Assembly: GCF_002260525.1 (NCBI RefSeq)
Contig: NZ_MRYI01000002.1
Location: forward strand, 1-64,000
Direction of reading: 5' to 3'
DNA from: Hahella sp. CCB-MM4
Lineage (GTDB): Bacteria; Pseudomonadota; Gammaproteobacteria; Pseudomonadales; Oleiphilaceae
Length of the DNA stretch: 64,000 nt
Shown here: in pieces, positions 35,160 through 44,443 of the stretch
How the letters are laid out: every line of letters starts with the position of its first letter
How positions within the stretch are numbered: the stretch's first letter is position 1
The notes under the pieces: generated by a model
Told to the model about the DNA's origin: nothing
Databases searched by the model: none
What the model saw: the letters and a program-made list of their open reading frames with translations, nothing else
Program-made: the position numbers and the translations under genes

Positions 35160-35783
35160 ATGTCGAAAGTAGAATATTTTATTGGCGGGGGCGGAGATAA
35201 ATCAGCCCTGATGGGTGCCGGACCTACCGAGATTATGAAGTTCGTTAGGAATTACCGGCAGAGGACTTCCGTTGGTATCCAATGCGAATACCGAGGTTAC
35301 GAAGACCGCCAACAAATCCTCGAAGAAATTAAAAAGAACTGGAAATCCAAAGCATTTAAGAGCATTCGGCTAACAGGCCACAGTTGGGGAGGCCAAGCCG
35401 CGCTGGATCTTACCCAAGACCTTTTCCTCAGTAACATCCCGGTAGACGAATTAATCACACTTGATCCCGTATCCTTATGGCCCTTCGGGAAAGTTGTGGC
35501 CGGCAAATGGGTTAATGTTTATCAAAAGCAATCTTTTTGGGATTCCACTATAGGCGCAGTCCCTATTTTGGGAAATGCATTGAGTGCATTAATTACGCTG
35601 CCCTCTGCACTTCATGACTCCAGCGATTATATAGCGAATGTTGGCGGGCAACTTGGTAGCGAAAACGGAGCCTATAATATTGAAGTGGAGTTTCCACACT
35701 CTGGAGCCCAAAAAATGTATGAGAGGGCTCGAGCAGAAATGATCAATGCCCCAACTAATCCCAAAGCGATTGGAGCAATCTAA
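35160..35783 (+). CDS. Lipase-like alpha/beta hydrolase (possible secreted effector)
   Basis: From the ATG at 35160 the protein is 207 residues. It begins MSKVEYFIGGGGDKSALMGA and has the nucleophile elbow TGHSWGG (S75), a likely acid at D102 in LITLDPVSLW, and His in VEFPHSG. It lacks a signal peptide. The central hydrophobic stretch GAVPILGNALSALITLP could contact membranes. Its stop overlaps the start of a lipoprotein gene (TAATG), so the two are made together. Cytosol-made phospholipases paired with periplasmic lipoprotein immunity proteins are typical of type VI secretion Tle/Tli pairs, but no secretion gene is in view, so this is inference. Confidence 0.65.
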   Translation: MSKVEYFIGGGGDKSALMGAGPTEIMKFVRNYRQRTSVGIQCEYRGYEDRQQILEEIKKNWKSKAFKSIRLTGHSWGGQAALDLTQDLFLSNIPVDELITLDPVSLWPFGKVVAGKWVNVYQKQSFWDSTIGAVPILGNALSALITLPSALHDSSDYIANVGGQLGSENGAYNIEVEFPHSGAQKMYERARAEMINAPTNPKAIGAI

Positions 35784-36337
35784 TGAGACAGGTTTGCAGT
35801 TTGTGTCTTGCCGTAATGTGCTTGCTCCTTATTGGCTGTACATCTACTCAAGTGCAGATTTCCTCCAGTGCTCTGAAGAAGGCCAGTTACACAAACAGTG
35901 GAAGGAGAAGCCTTGATCTTCCTCTCACTGGTAACTATTTGGCATTTCGATTTAATTCCAGCGAAATCGTCAAACATGTTAGTGCCAACCACGACAACTA
36001 CTCTTTTAGAGTCATCGCCACCCTCTTCAAGGATGGGAAAAGGATTGATACCTCATCCGGCATACCTCTAACGATCAAAGATGGCGACACCTACTTTGAT
36101 ATGAAGGGACCGAATTATATCAGTCTGAATTTTTATGATTTATCGCTTATCAGCACTGATGGTAAAGAGATTTCCCTAGCAGAGCTCGACTTCGACAGGA
36201 TAGATTTTCAGTTCCAACAACCTTCCGTCCCAGGCTATTCCATGACCAGCAATATCGTGTCATATAGCAGAAGCGAAGTGTTAGAAGTACTGAGCCAAGA
36301 AACGACCGTGTTAAAAGACTCTCTGCGACAGCCCTGA
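35783..36337 (+). CDS. Lipoprotein coupled to the lipase-like gene (candidate immunity protein)
   Basis: This 184-residue protein has a lipoprotein signal (LLLIGCTS, Cys at about 19) followed by a soluble beta-rich domain with no known motif. It would sit in the periplasm on a lipid anchor. It overlaps the lipase-like gene by one base and so is translated with it. Protection against that enzyme is a reasonable guess, not shown. Confidence 0.7.
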   Translation: MRQVCSLCLAVMCLLLIGCTSTQVQISSSALKKASYTNSGRRSLDLPLTGNYLAFRFNSSEIVKHVSANHDNYSFRVIATLFKDGKRIDTSSGIPLTIKDGDTYFDMKGPNYISLNFYDLSLISTDGKEISLAELDFDRIDFQFQQPSVPGYSMTSNIVSYSRSEVLEVLSQETTVLKDSLRQP

Positions 36338-36506
36338 TCTACTAGGGAATTAAACAATCGTTACTACAGTTTTAAATACATATTGTCTGGTAGTCTCTGT
36401 ACTTCCAAAGATGAAATGCTGGTCAGTGAGCCACTACCTCACATGTAGACATCCTGACGTCCTCATAAACTACCGACGGAATCCGGAACTGCGACATGGA
36501 GACGGC

Positions 36507-36872
36507 ATGAGACACATCGCCATTTTATTTATTTGCATATCATTAGCTGCCTGCGCAAACACAGTCCAAGATGATTCATTTAAGGTTACAGACGTTCAAG
36601 CCGCCGGAACAGACAACGATCAGGTAGAGTTTTGTTCCAACTTTCAACTCGATAGCCAAAAGGCTCAGGAATTCTTTAACCGCTCTCAACAGGTTTCGCC
36701 CAGACAGCTTCATGATGAATATTCCTATCTACCGTGCTATGTCCGCGGCATCGGTAAAAAAAGCAATCAGGAATGCCAATGGGAAATCAGAGCTGGAGGT
36801 ACTGGAGAGACTCGATGTGGATCGGAGGTCTTGCTGTATGGGTGTGAAGAATGTGAAGGTATTCTGAACTAA
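36507..36872 (+). CDS. Small Cys-rich lipoprotein
   Basis: From the ATG at 36507 (GGAGA upstream) the protein has 121 residues and a lipobox LAAC (residues ~13-16). The mature part holds about seven Cys (FCSNF, LPCYV, ECQWE, RCGSE, YGCEECEG), suggesting disulfides in the periplasm. The frame extends upstream to 36411 without a better start. I do not recognise the family. It lies 170 bases after the previous lipoprotein, on the same strand. Confidence 0.65.
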   Translation: MRHIAILFICISLAACANTVQDDSFKVTDVQAAGTDNDQVEFCSNFQLDSQKAQEFFNRSQQVSPRQLHDEYSYLPCYVRGIGKKSNQECQWEIRAGGTGETRCGSEVLLYGCEECEGILN

Positions 36873-37079
36873 CACTTATAGAGCTTTGTAGAAGTTTAGA
36901 TTCTATCTAACGATTAGCGCCGATTTGGGATTAGGTTGTCTGACTGAGCCCTTTACTCCTGCTCAAATCTTAAACTTTAGAAAATACCCAAAATCACAAA
37001 GGACTAACCCCAATTTCCTATCTTCTATTTGACAAGCGATCAGTTATAATTAATTTTTCACTTTAAGAGATAGAGACAA

Positions 37080-37388
37080 GTGATTGAATTTTCAGAAGAT
37101 CAAGTAAACGCTAAAACATTAGCCATCCACTACGCGAAGAAAATGAACGACTCTTTCTTCCTGGATTTTATTTTATCGCGTGCGGACATTACCAATGAAG
37201 CAGACGCCGTTAAAATCTCTGACGCCTTCTGGGAGTTAACTGATCTGGCAGTCGAGGATCAGCTTAACAATGTTGAAGTTGAAGGGATCATCGATCTGGA
37301 GTATTGGATGTTGAAGCTATTCAATGCGGTGATGGGATACATCACTAAGCGCGGTTATGACGATACCTGGCTCAATTATGCTGCATGA
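37080..37388 (+). CDS. Small acidic hypothetical protein (102 aa)
   Basis: A GTG-started, 102-residue acidic, mainly helical protein (IEFSEDQVNAKTLAIHYAKK ... WLNYAA) with no signal peptide. The sequence IDLEYWMLKLFNAVMGYI is amphipathic. No family is recognised. The 207-base upstream gap is AT-rich and should hold its promoter. Confidence 0.6.
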   Translation: MIEFSEDQVNAKTLAIHYAKKMNDSFFLDFILSRADITNEADAVKISDAFWELTDLAVEDQLNNVEVEGIIDLEYWMLKLFNAVMGYITKRGYDDTWLNYAA

Positions 37389-37519
37389 AAATCATCTGCA
37401 GATATAGAAGGGTATAGAGGCTCTATCAACATCTAGTGGGAAGAAGCGAATTGCAGCAATTCGACAATTACCCTGCCCCCTCTTCATGCAGAAGGGGCAA
37501 TGAGTGACATTTTAGATAT

Positions 37520-38128
37520 TCAAAATACCTGAGTTGTCAGGGTATTCGTATTGTACGCTCCAATAGCTCCTACAGTATTCGTTGCGTCATACAAGTGGAT
37601 CTTCTTCATAACGACAGCAGTCCCCTGCGGAACGACAAGCACACCGACGCAACCTAACAGGGAGTGAGTCCCGATTCGATAATTGCTGGCCCCCACTGTT
37701 GCAACAAACCCGGTCACATGGCCTGATGCATCAGTTCGCCCGGCTAAAAATGAGTTTGTTTTCTTTACATGCGCGTAGACCTGATTAACTCCGGCAGCCA
37801 GATCCCGACCTCTATTGCTGGTATATTTTGCAATGATGGAATCTGCCGGACCGGGCTGCAATCCGAAACCTCCCACCATGTACACATCGATATTACCGCC
37901 GACAAGCGCCTTGAGTTTATCGAGGTTTGCGACCTGTGAATTAACCCTCACATGGGCCAAACCAAATTTTACACCGCCAAGAACGACAAAGGAGATGCCG
38001 TCCGTTCGTACAAAGTTACAATTTGCCAGTTCAGCTGCTGTTGCGCAGTTAAGGCCAGTTCTGGTGACGTCATTAATGACGGTGGTTGAATCAGTTCCGA
38101 TACTTGAATTTGCGAATATGGGTTGCAT
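37520..38128 (-). CDS. Hypothetical protein with a Cys-x17-His motif (202 aa)
   Basis: This soluble 202-residue protein has an ATG start and no signal peptide. Segments such as VVLGGVKFGLAHVRVN and THSLLGCVGVLVVPQG followed by VVMKKIHLYD (C160 and H178) resemble, loosely, the Cys/His core of CheD- or CNF-type deamidases. The protein 38566-39201 shows a similar Cys-x16-His pair. The similarity is by eye only, and it may be unrelated. Confidence 0.6.
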   Translation of the reverse strand: MQPIFANSSIGTDSTTVINDVTRTGLNCATAAELANCNFVRTDGISFVVLGGVKFGLAHVRVNSQVANLDKLKALVGGNIDVYMVGGFGLQPGPADSIIAKYTSNRGRDLAAGVNQVYAHVKKTNSFLAGRTDASGHVTGFVATVGASNYRIGTHSLLGCVGVLVVPQGTAVVMKKIHLYDATNTVGAIGAYNTNTLTTQVF

Positions 38129-38565
38129 ATGAGTTCCGTTTCCTGTCTAGCCATGAAGTCCTTTCTATGCTGGAATCGCATCAGATAATTGACTTAGGTG
38201 ATTGACGATTTAGCACAGAAAACTGTGTACCAATAGATATAGGCGATAATCAAAGGCTAATTACCGTCACCTTTTTGGAATTTAATATTTACTCATACAA
38301 TATTCAGAATAAAGCTCAATGCACGATGACATTTTGTGGGGTCAATGATTCAAACCCACTCAATACAATGCTATGAATTCCCTCATAAAGCCGGCATTGG
38401 TTTGGTCACGGATATTTAAGACTCCATCAGATCAAAGGCTGAGAACAACAGGTTGTCTGTATAACGAGCCCACGTTTCCAGGACATATTCGGCCTTTAGG
38501 GATAGTGAGTTCCCTTGGGGTGAATTGCATCCAAAACAAAAGTGGGCATTGTCAGGCAAAAGACG
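38129..38565. other. Spacer between two orphan minus-strand genes
   Basis: No convincing coding sequence. A plus-strand open frame (38373-38660) overlaps the neighbouring gene antisense and has no ribosome site. It is AT-rich up to about 38400. Confidence 0.35.
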
Positions 38566-39201
38566 TTACAGCCCGCGCCTCTCAGGCCCGGAGAATGTCC
38601 GGAAGGTTGAACGAGGCGCTGTCAATCTACGAATTCTGCGGCCACTCATACCGGGGCTGAAACCACCAATAGTCCCCCAATAATTCCAACCAGCACGGTT
38701 ATCAAAATTTCTCCACTGCTGATAAGGCCCCAAACCTGTCTGGTAATGACTCCAATCGTCCAGGGTATACAAGTGGTCAACACTGGCCCCCACTCTCTGC
38801 GTGACAGGCGAGTCCAGCGTATAGGTATTCAATATGGAAATCATATTCTGGGCTCGGCGGGTAGTATCGGCATTTGGAGATGAGGTTGCGATGGAAGCAC
38901 TGAAATAGGGGTTACTTGCTCCACTTCCTTCAATCAACAGATTCATCAAGGTGTAAACTGTGTGATAGGCGCGATCGGTAAAGTCCGCATCAAAATGCGC
39001 CAGCATTGCACTGTCAGTCCGATTTTCTACCACAATAAGACAATGACAAGGGCCAACTCCCGTTGTTGCCAGGGCTGAACGAGCATAGTCCGGGTTACTG
39101 CTGGGCTGGAAGATAAAGCCGACATACCCCTGGGGTACAAACAGAAGACGTGAAGGGTTAAAAGTGGCAGTTCGGTGTGGCTGGTTGGAATAATTTATCA
39201 T
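38566..39201 (-). CDS. Putative CheD/CNF-fold deamidase-like protein (211 aa)
   Basis: The start at 39201 has AAGGA eight bases upstream; the upstream TTG at 39207 is less likely. Residues ~46-72 read TTGVGPCHCLIVV, a short loop, and then SAMLAHFDADF. This is close to the catalytic pattern of CheD-like Gln deamidases (a Cys after GxGx, then a His in M-x-H about 17 residues later; here C52 and H69). A helix, TVYTLMNLLIEG, and a later VGASVDHLY fit that fold. No chemotaxis gene adjoins it, so if a deamidase it may be an effector toxin. The C-terminal 30 residues are Arg-rich. Confidence 0.55.
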   Translation of the reverse strand: MINYSNQPHRTATFNPSRLLFVPQGYVGFIFQPSSNPDYARSALATTGVGPCHCLIVVENRTDSAMLAHFDADFTDRAYHTVYTLMNLLIEGSGASNPYFSASIATSSPNADTTRRAQNMISILNTYTLDSPVTQRVGASVDHLYTLDDWSHYQTGLGPYQQWRNFDNRAGWNYWGTIGGFSPGMSGRRIRRLTAPRSTFRTFSGPERRGL

Positions 39202-39506
39202 AACCAATTTCCTTTATGGTGAGCTCATAGACCTTTTGAGCGATTCCTGGTACCCATATGGTACTAATCCATCTTTCTCGATCTACTAAGCGCATTCCGC
39301 CCTACAATTCCGTCATCACGCATACACTTCAATTGTTAAAAAATAATAAATCGATGCTTATCAGAATCTCTTCATGACAAACAGCCGATCCGACGAGTAC
39401 GGATTCATGAGCCTCTTGCGGCTTTACAGAAGGTTTGTCCTGGGGGATTAACGAAACCACCCGGATCGATTATTCATAAGTAATCTGCACATCATTCATT
39501 CCCCAT

Positions 39507-39610
39507 AAACCAGGGAGATACACCTCATGACAGGCATCCAACAAAAACTGCGGCAGCACAATGAACATCAACACAATGGAATCGATACAGGGGGCATAGG
39601 CATCCCTTGA
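39507..39610 (+). pseudogene. Duplicated leader and first codons of fbaB
   Basis: 39507-39550 matches 46398-46441 (leader, ribosome site, and first eight codons of fbaB) with three mismatches in 44 bases. After this the match stops. The short frame reads MTGIQQKLRQHNEHQHNGID and ends after 27 codons at a TGA (39608-39610). It is a remnant or partial copy, not a functional aldolase. Apart from it, the 39202-39703 gap holds nothing recognisable. Confidence 0.8.
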
Positions 39611-39703
39611 AGCATATAGAATCCACCGCAGACAAGTGTGGCCAGCAGGGCGCAGATGCTAAAGATAAAAATGCCACATTGGCGGACTATTCAAGGGAAC
39701 TGA

Positions 39704-41050
39704 TTAAGACTGCTTACTTATATCACTTGTATATTGAATCACTTTCTTTTCGCTATCTACCTGGCTAATAAACTGAACATCCACGGCAAAGCCGAATTTA
39801 CTGCTCAATACGTTCTTTATACCGTCAACCTCAGCGCCCGGTAACACTCTCATGGAGAGTTTTCCATCAACATGCTGATGGAGAGAGAATTGGGAAAGCG
39901 GAAATTGTTGCAATAAATGCGTGATATCGACGTTGTTGAGCCATAAGCCATGAGCCGTTTTGAACTGCACCGGCGGCCTTCCTTCCAGGTCCTTGATGAA
40001 CCAGTCATGGCCGTCCGACTCAAGTCGGCCGTAATCTCCGGTTCTGTATCTCAATAAAGGGAGGTAATCGTTAAACCCTCCCGTCACCGTAATCTCCCCT
40101 CTCTCCCCAGGCTTAACAGGTATCCCAATAGGGTTCAGTACCTCTACATGGAGTTTTGACTGCAGTAGTCTGAATCCCTCTTTGCCAGGAACACTGCACC
40201 CGACAGGCCCCACTTCGTTCAGGGAATACAGATCAATCACCGGACAACCAAACCGATTCTCCAGCTGGCATCTACAACCTTCCAACAACGTCATTGAGGT
40301 CGTCAGAATGGCCTTCGGCTGATGCGAAAATGGGATTTTACCCAGCTCACTGAGGGATATCGGATCGCCAGAAATTAAATCCGGTTGATTGGTATCGATA
40401 TAATTTTGCCTGTCATCAGGATGATGCCAATCATTAGGATGAAAATTGAGCTTAACCAGGCCTTTGTTATTCAGGTAGGGGGAGACGGATGCATAGGTAA
40501 AACATTTCTCCTGATACCCTGCCAGCATGATCGCAAGATCACTTTTGAAACCATTTGTATTAACCCCATTCCAGGCCAGGGCCTTTTTATGGAACACACT
40601 GTACCGGCCTGCGACAACCGGATGTGAAGGGACAACCAAAGGATGGCCTGTGGTTCCGGAAGTTTCGTAGGCGATTAACCCATCAGTCGGCAGCTGATCA
40701 GGCACAAAGCTGGTAATGTCCCGACTCAGATCCGCTCGACTCGTTGTCGGGATTTCCAGGAATGGGCATTGCCTGTTCGCATAGTGGCGATAGAAGGGAA
40801 CCTCAGAGAAACAGCAGGCGACAAAGTCTTCTAGCCAATCCTGACTGCTGTCGCCCACTGAAACCGATCTCTCCATTTCATCGCGGGTGTAACCCTCCAG
40901 CGCTTTCAGGTCACTCGCGCTTAAATGATGCCCCGAGCGGTTTCTAAAGATTGGCGCATGTGGTTGATCAATCAGAGCCTTTAGCCGCGCACCACTCTCC
41001 ACATCGAGCGTTGGCATTCTTTCATAATCGGTCCACGGAACTTGTTGCAT
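39704..41050 (-). CDS. PaaK/CapK-like adenylate-forming enzyme
   Basis: This 448-residue protein shows ANL-superfamily motifs: the P-loop-like YETSGTTGHPLV, the adenine motif DLYSLNEVGPVG, and RYRTGDYGRL. This is the phenylacetate-CoA-ligase branch, slightly short at the C-terminus. It should activate a carboxylate as an acyl-adenylate; transfer to CoA or a protein is unknown. It is the last gene of the MoxR operon, starting two bases after the previous stop. Confidence 0.85.
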   Translation of the reverse strand: MQQVPWTDYERMPTLDVESGARLKALIDQPHAPIFRNRSGHHLSASDLKALEGYTRDEMERSVSVGDSSQDWLEDFVACCFSEVPFYRHYANRQCPFLEIPTTSRADLSRDITSFVPDQLPTDGLIAYETSGTTGHPLVVPSHPVVAGRYSVFHKKALAWNGVNTNGFKSDLAIMLAGYQEKCFTYASVSPYLNNKGLVKLNFHPNDWHHPDDRQNYIDTNQPDLISGDPISLSELGKIPFSHQPKAILTTSMTLLEGCRCQLENRFGCPVIDLYSLNEVGPVGCSVPGKEGFRLLQSKLHVEVLNPIGIPVKPGERGEITVTGGFNDYLPLLRYRTGDYGRLESDGHDWFIKDLEGRPPVQFKTAHGLWLNNVDITHLLQQFPLSQFSLHQHVDGKLSMRVLPGAEVDGIKNVLSSKFGFAVDVQFISQVDSEKKVIQYTSDISKQS

Positions 41051-41052
41051 AA

Positions 41053-41643
41053 CTATTCCCGTGCCATCTTGTCAGCCGCTTCTTTTGCCTTTTGTCTTGC
41101 CAGCGCCTCCCGTATTTCACGCGCGCGTTCTTCAGCCGCCTGGGAAGCCTTAAGGACCTTAAGACGTTCCTGGGAACTGACGGCTTGCAGGCGGTCTTCG
41201 GCCTGAACACCCGTCTCACCTTTCGGCCGTAGTTTTAGAGAACTGAGAACCACTCTGATGAACTCTTCTCGCCGGTCAACATCACTGATATAGACATTAT
41301 TCGATCCGGCTTGTGTTAACTCTTTGGCAGTCTCTTCAAATAACCTGAGAAGAAGATTCAGGGGAAACTGATAGGCGTCAAAACTTTCATCCGCAAGAAA
41401 GTAGGCCATGAGAAGACTCATCCGGTACCATTCACACTGCTGATATGGCCTCCGAAAAGGATCCAGATCAGATGCGGAGACCTCTGTACAGTGCTCAAAG
41501 ACTGCATCATGGACCACCGCTATAAAATAGGCGGGCAAAGGCGAAGCCAGCCACTCCTTCGGGTATTCAGTAAGCCGATGATGCAAAGTGTTGATGTCAG
41601 GCCCTTCCCGGGTTTGAGAGCCATCATTTAAAGTCACACTCAC
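41053..41643 (-). CDS. Hypothetical protein with C-terminal coiled coil (196 aa)
   Basis: GTG start overlapping the stop of the VWA gene by four bases (GTGA). The first ~130 residues are helical with aromatic residues (RRPYQQCEWYRMSLLMAYFL). The final ~50 are charged and form a likely coiled coil (ERAREIREALARQKAKEAAD). No family is recognised. Its place in the operon suggests it is a subunit or adaptor of the MoxR/VWA machine. Confidence 0.75.
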   Translation of the reverse strand: MSVTLNDGSQTREGPDINTLHHRLTEYPKEWLASPLPAYFIAVVHDAVFEHCTEVSASDLDPFRRPYQQCEWYRMSLLMAYFLADESFDAYQFPLNLLLRLFEETAKELTQAGSNNVYISDVDRREEFIRVVLSSLKLRPKGETGVQAEDRLQAVSSQERLKVLKASQAAEERAREIREALARQKAKEAADKMARE

Positions 41644-43412
41644 GGAATACTGACCTCATAATGTTTGCGACTGAATGCCTGGGCAAACTCGACCATCGCA
41701 TCCCAGGAAGACACCGGATAAATAGACCAGCCATGTTCTTTTTCCGCACGCTTCAATAGCGCGTCATGCTTGGCATACCAGTTTTCAGGCGTGGAGTCAG
41801 GATAGTCCCAGCCCAAATTCAATACCATGGTTCCACCACCCCTGGCATTTTCCAAAGCCTGCTTTGCGATATCCCAACCGGAGTTACCTTGTTCATCCTC
41901 ATCAAAAAGTGTTGTAACACCGTCATCAGACAATATAACGACATGTGAATCACGCTCTCTGCGGTTTTCTATATGCGTTTTTCTGAGAACATGGATAGGA
42001 AAGGCCGTCGCTCCGCCAAAGTAGTCCGTTAATACGTTCAGGATCTGGTTCTCATTCCTGACAAATCCGTTGGTCACTTTGAACTGTCGAGCGCCGCTCC
42101 ACAGGGTTACCTGAACAGACGAACCGGCCCTGAGAGCGGAAAGACATAGAATGGCTCCCGCCAGCGCGGTATAGGAAACGTGTTGCTGCGGGTTTGGCAT
42201 CGAACCGGAACAATCGACATAGAGATCGAGATCACAGGGTATAACTTCCGGTTCGGCACCATAGGAATCCCCCCACTCACGTTGCACGGTGGTCACCCCG
42301 GGTATGACAACTGAGCTCATGGACATGGAGCTGAACCAATCAATATTTTCAATGGGCTCGCCAGGCTCCCACTGAGTCGTCCCTTCCGGAATCAGGTCAG
42401 CTTTGGTAGGTTGTCTTTTGGATGGAAACGAAACAAGCAAAGGCATTGATCGCTCTTTGTAGTAGCGGATGGCAATATCATGATCCGAGATGTTCAGCCC
42501 CGTAGATCTGAGAATTTCGCCATATTCAAATGGTTCACGAAATTGACCGCCGCCGTGAGGGGCATTCTGACTTTCCTTAGGATAGGCAACTTCCCGGGAG
42601 GTTCCGTCTCCTGTGGCCTCCCCCACAAGTTCAGGATCCTGGGAGGGATGGACTCTATCCTCCTCTCCTGACTCTCTGCTTATAAGACCGCTCGGGAACT
42701 GGCCTTCACCAGCATGTTGGGTATCCATCAATTTTGCGATCTGATCAGCCAGTTCACGCTCTTCCGCCAGATAAGGCAATAAAAGTGCAGCGAACCTGGA
42801 GGCTCCTTTTAGCCAATCGGCAGCATAGACTCGAATGATCCTCGCGCCCAGCCAGGCATCCCCTTCCATTGCATCACTATCGCAAACGCCGCCCAACGAG
42901 CCTTGTTTGAGCTGCCACAAATTCTCGTAGATGCGCATGTACAGCTTCCAGACCCGGCTATCCGTCGGACCACGGTTAAGCTTTTGGTAGACCTCATCGA
43001 TGCGCAGACCGAAGTGCCGCTTGAGGTGGTTATTGATCAACAGGTCGGAATACAGGTTTGCCACCATGCCAGCCTTATTCTCAAGGGTTGGCAGATTGAC
43101 ATGAATTCGGGCGATCATCTTGGCATGATCGGTAATGGTGGCAGGTGACAGTATGTGGTGGCCTATTTCATGGGCCAACACTTCTACCGCATAATCCTGC
43201 AACTGATACCTGGCAATCGCCTCCAGATCCACCACGACCCGTTGGTCCTGGAGACGTATCATGGCAAAACTTTCTGATAAGCCCTGCTTTGAAGCCTCAA
43301 CATGCGTTTTACAAAGGTCCGGTGGCCGCAGCTTGGTATAGCGACTCCATAGGGCCAGGGCTTCCTCCCAGGAATCCTGCCATTGAGATATGAGGGAATC
43401 CATCTGCTCCAT
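41640..43412 (-). CDS. VWA-domain protein with an HEXXH zinc-peptidase-like N-domain
   Basis: The ATG at 43412 is preferred to the TTG at 43418. The 590-residue protein has VLAHEIGHHIL (H81-E82-x-x-H85) in an N-terminal metallopeptidase-like domain (VWA-like DUF2201 type), an acidic linker around 240-300, and a C-terminal VWA domain. The VWA MIDAS motif is DLYVDCSGSMPNP (D400, S402, S404), with TAFPIHVL and VVILSDDGVTTLFD. VWA proteins of this type work with MoxR AAA+ ATPases to insert metals or remodel partners. It is the third gene of the operon. Confidence 0.85.
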   Translation of the reverse strand: MEQMDSLISQWQDSWEEALALWSRYTKLRPPDLCKTHVEASKQGLSESFAMIRLQDQRVVVDLEAIARYQLQDYAVEVLAHEIGHHILSPATITDHAKMIARIHVNLPTLENKAGMVANLYSDLLINNHLKRHFGLRIDEVYQKLNRGPTDSRVWKLYMRIYENLWQLKQGSLGGVCDSDAMEGDAWLGARIIRVYAADWLKGASRFAALLLPYLAEERELADQIAKLMDTQHAGEGQFPSGLISRESGEEDRVHPSQDPELVGEATGDGTSREVAYPKESQNAPHGGGQFREPFEYGEILRSTGLNISDHDIAIRYYKERSMPLLVSFPSKRQPTKADLIPEGTTQWEPGEPIENIDWFSSMSMSSVVIPGVTTVQREWGDSYGAEPEVIPCDLDLYVDCSGSMPNPQQHVSYTALAGAILCLSALRAGSSVQVTLWSGARQFKVTNGFVRNENQILNVLTDYFGGATAFPIHVLRKTHIENRRERDSHVVILSDDGVTTLFDEDEQGNSGWDIAKQALENARGGGTMVLNLGWDYPDSTPENWYAKHDALLKRAEKEHGWSIYPVSSWDAMVEFAQAFSRKHYEVSIP

Positions 43413-43414
43413 GA

Positions 43415-44434
43415 TCAACGCCTTGCCATATCGTCCATGTACTCTGGAGTGCTCAGGATAATCACCGCAAAAGTCTCCTGGGAGGTCAGTACAACGGTAT
43501 CAGTTAAACATGCGACCGATGAAAAACCACTGACATCATGTAACCCTGCAATATTGCTAAATGCTGAAAGCACCTGAACATCAACAACCGCAGCTGCATC
43601 CTGAAGATCCCGAATATCGGAAGGGATTAGCGTTGAGCCAAATGCATCGGCGTGCAGCTGCCATGCCAGCTCACCTGATTTGATCAACAGTTGCCCCCTG
43701 TAATTCAATGCTTGAGGGGGTAAGGGAAACTCACCACCCAGCAAATCACAACGGCCAATGCGCCTTTCAACGCAGTATGAAGAGGGTGTTCCATTTTCCG
43801 TGGCGGATAATTTTTTAGCCCATCGACTATTCCTTAATCGGGCCAGATGACTCTTAAGATCAATGTCATCAGACAAGTCGAACAATGCCCGCACAATGGG
43901 CGCAGGCATGGTTTCCAATTGATTCAGAGCGGTGTCACGAAAATGTGCCAACCCCGCCATCCAGGCGCATACAAACCCGGCTTGTTTGAACAATTCATAT
44001 GAGTCCAGTTCGCCGAGTACCTTCGACATCATAGACAACCAGCATAATGGACGCTCATGACCAAACCCCAGCAAATGGCTAAACAGGTTACTCGTTTCTG
44101 CGAAGACCTTATGGGGCGCCAACTGAATAATGTTGAGTATTTTAGGGTAATACTCATTCCAGGCTTTGAGAACAAAATCTCGCTTATCGTCGCTCTTGAT
44201 CCAGTTAAGAGAAACAAGCTCCAGACCATGAATGAACCCCGCATGAGCCACTGGAAAGCTAGTCTGGTTACTCTGACCATCCAGATTGAGCATGAGAGGG
44301 TCCAGGCAGTTGACCACAAACCAGTTCAGGTCGTTGGTGTCAAACAGTTGGGACTGGTGTCGAACACTGATCACCATCTGGTTGCAGGTTTCACGTTCGG
44401 CCTGGAAAAATAGTTTTAGGGCTGCAGACTTCAC
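43415..44434 (-). CDS. Hypothetical protein of the MoxR/VWA operon (339 aa)
   Basis: GTG start nine bases after the MoxR stop. The soluble protein has a helical first half (WNEYYPKILNIIQLAPHKVF) and a beta-rich second half (RCDLLGGEFPLPPQALNYRG). No known motif is seen. It lies between the ATPase and VWA genes in a gap-free operon, so a role in the same complex is likely. Confidence 0.75.
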   Translation of the reverse strand: MKSAALKLFFQAERETCNQMVISVRHQSQLFDTNDLNWFVVNCLDPLMLNLDGQSNQTSFPVAHAGFIHGLELVSLNWIKSDDKRDFVLKAWNEYYPKILNIIQLAPHKVFAETSNLFSHLLGFGHERPLCWLSMMSKVLGELDSYELFKQAGFVCAWMAGLAHFRDTALNQLETMPAPIVRALFDLSDDIDLKSHLARLRNSRWAKKLSATENGTPSSYCVERRIGRCDLLGGEFPLPPQALNYRGQLLIKSGELAWQLHADAFGSTLIPSDIRDLQDAAAVVDVQVLSAFSNIAGLHDVSGFSSVACLTDTVVLTSQETFAVIILSTPEYMDDMARR

Positions 44435-44443
44435 AATACCGCC

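Noticed and set aside
38373-38660. Plus-strand 95-codon frame
   Set aside because: No ribosome site, poor residue mix, and it overlaps the 38566 gene antisense.
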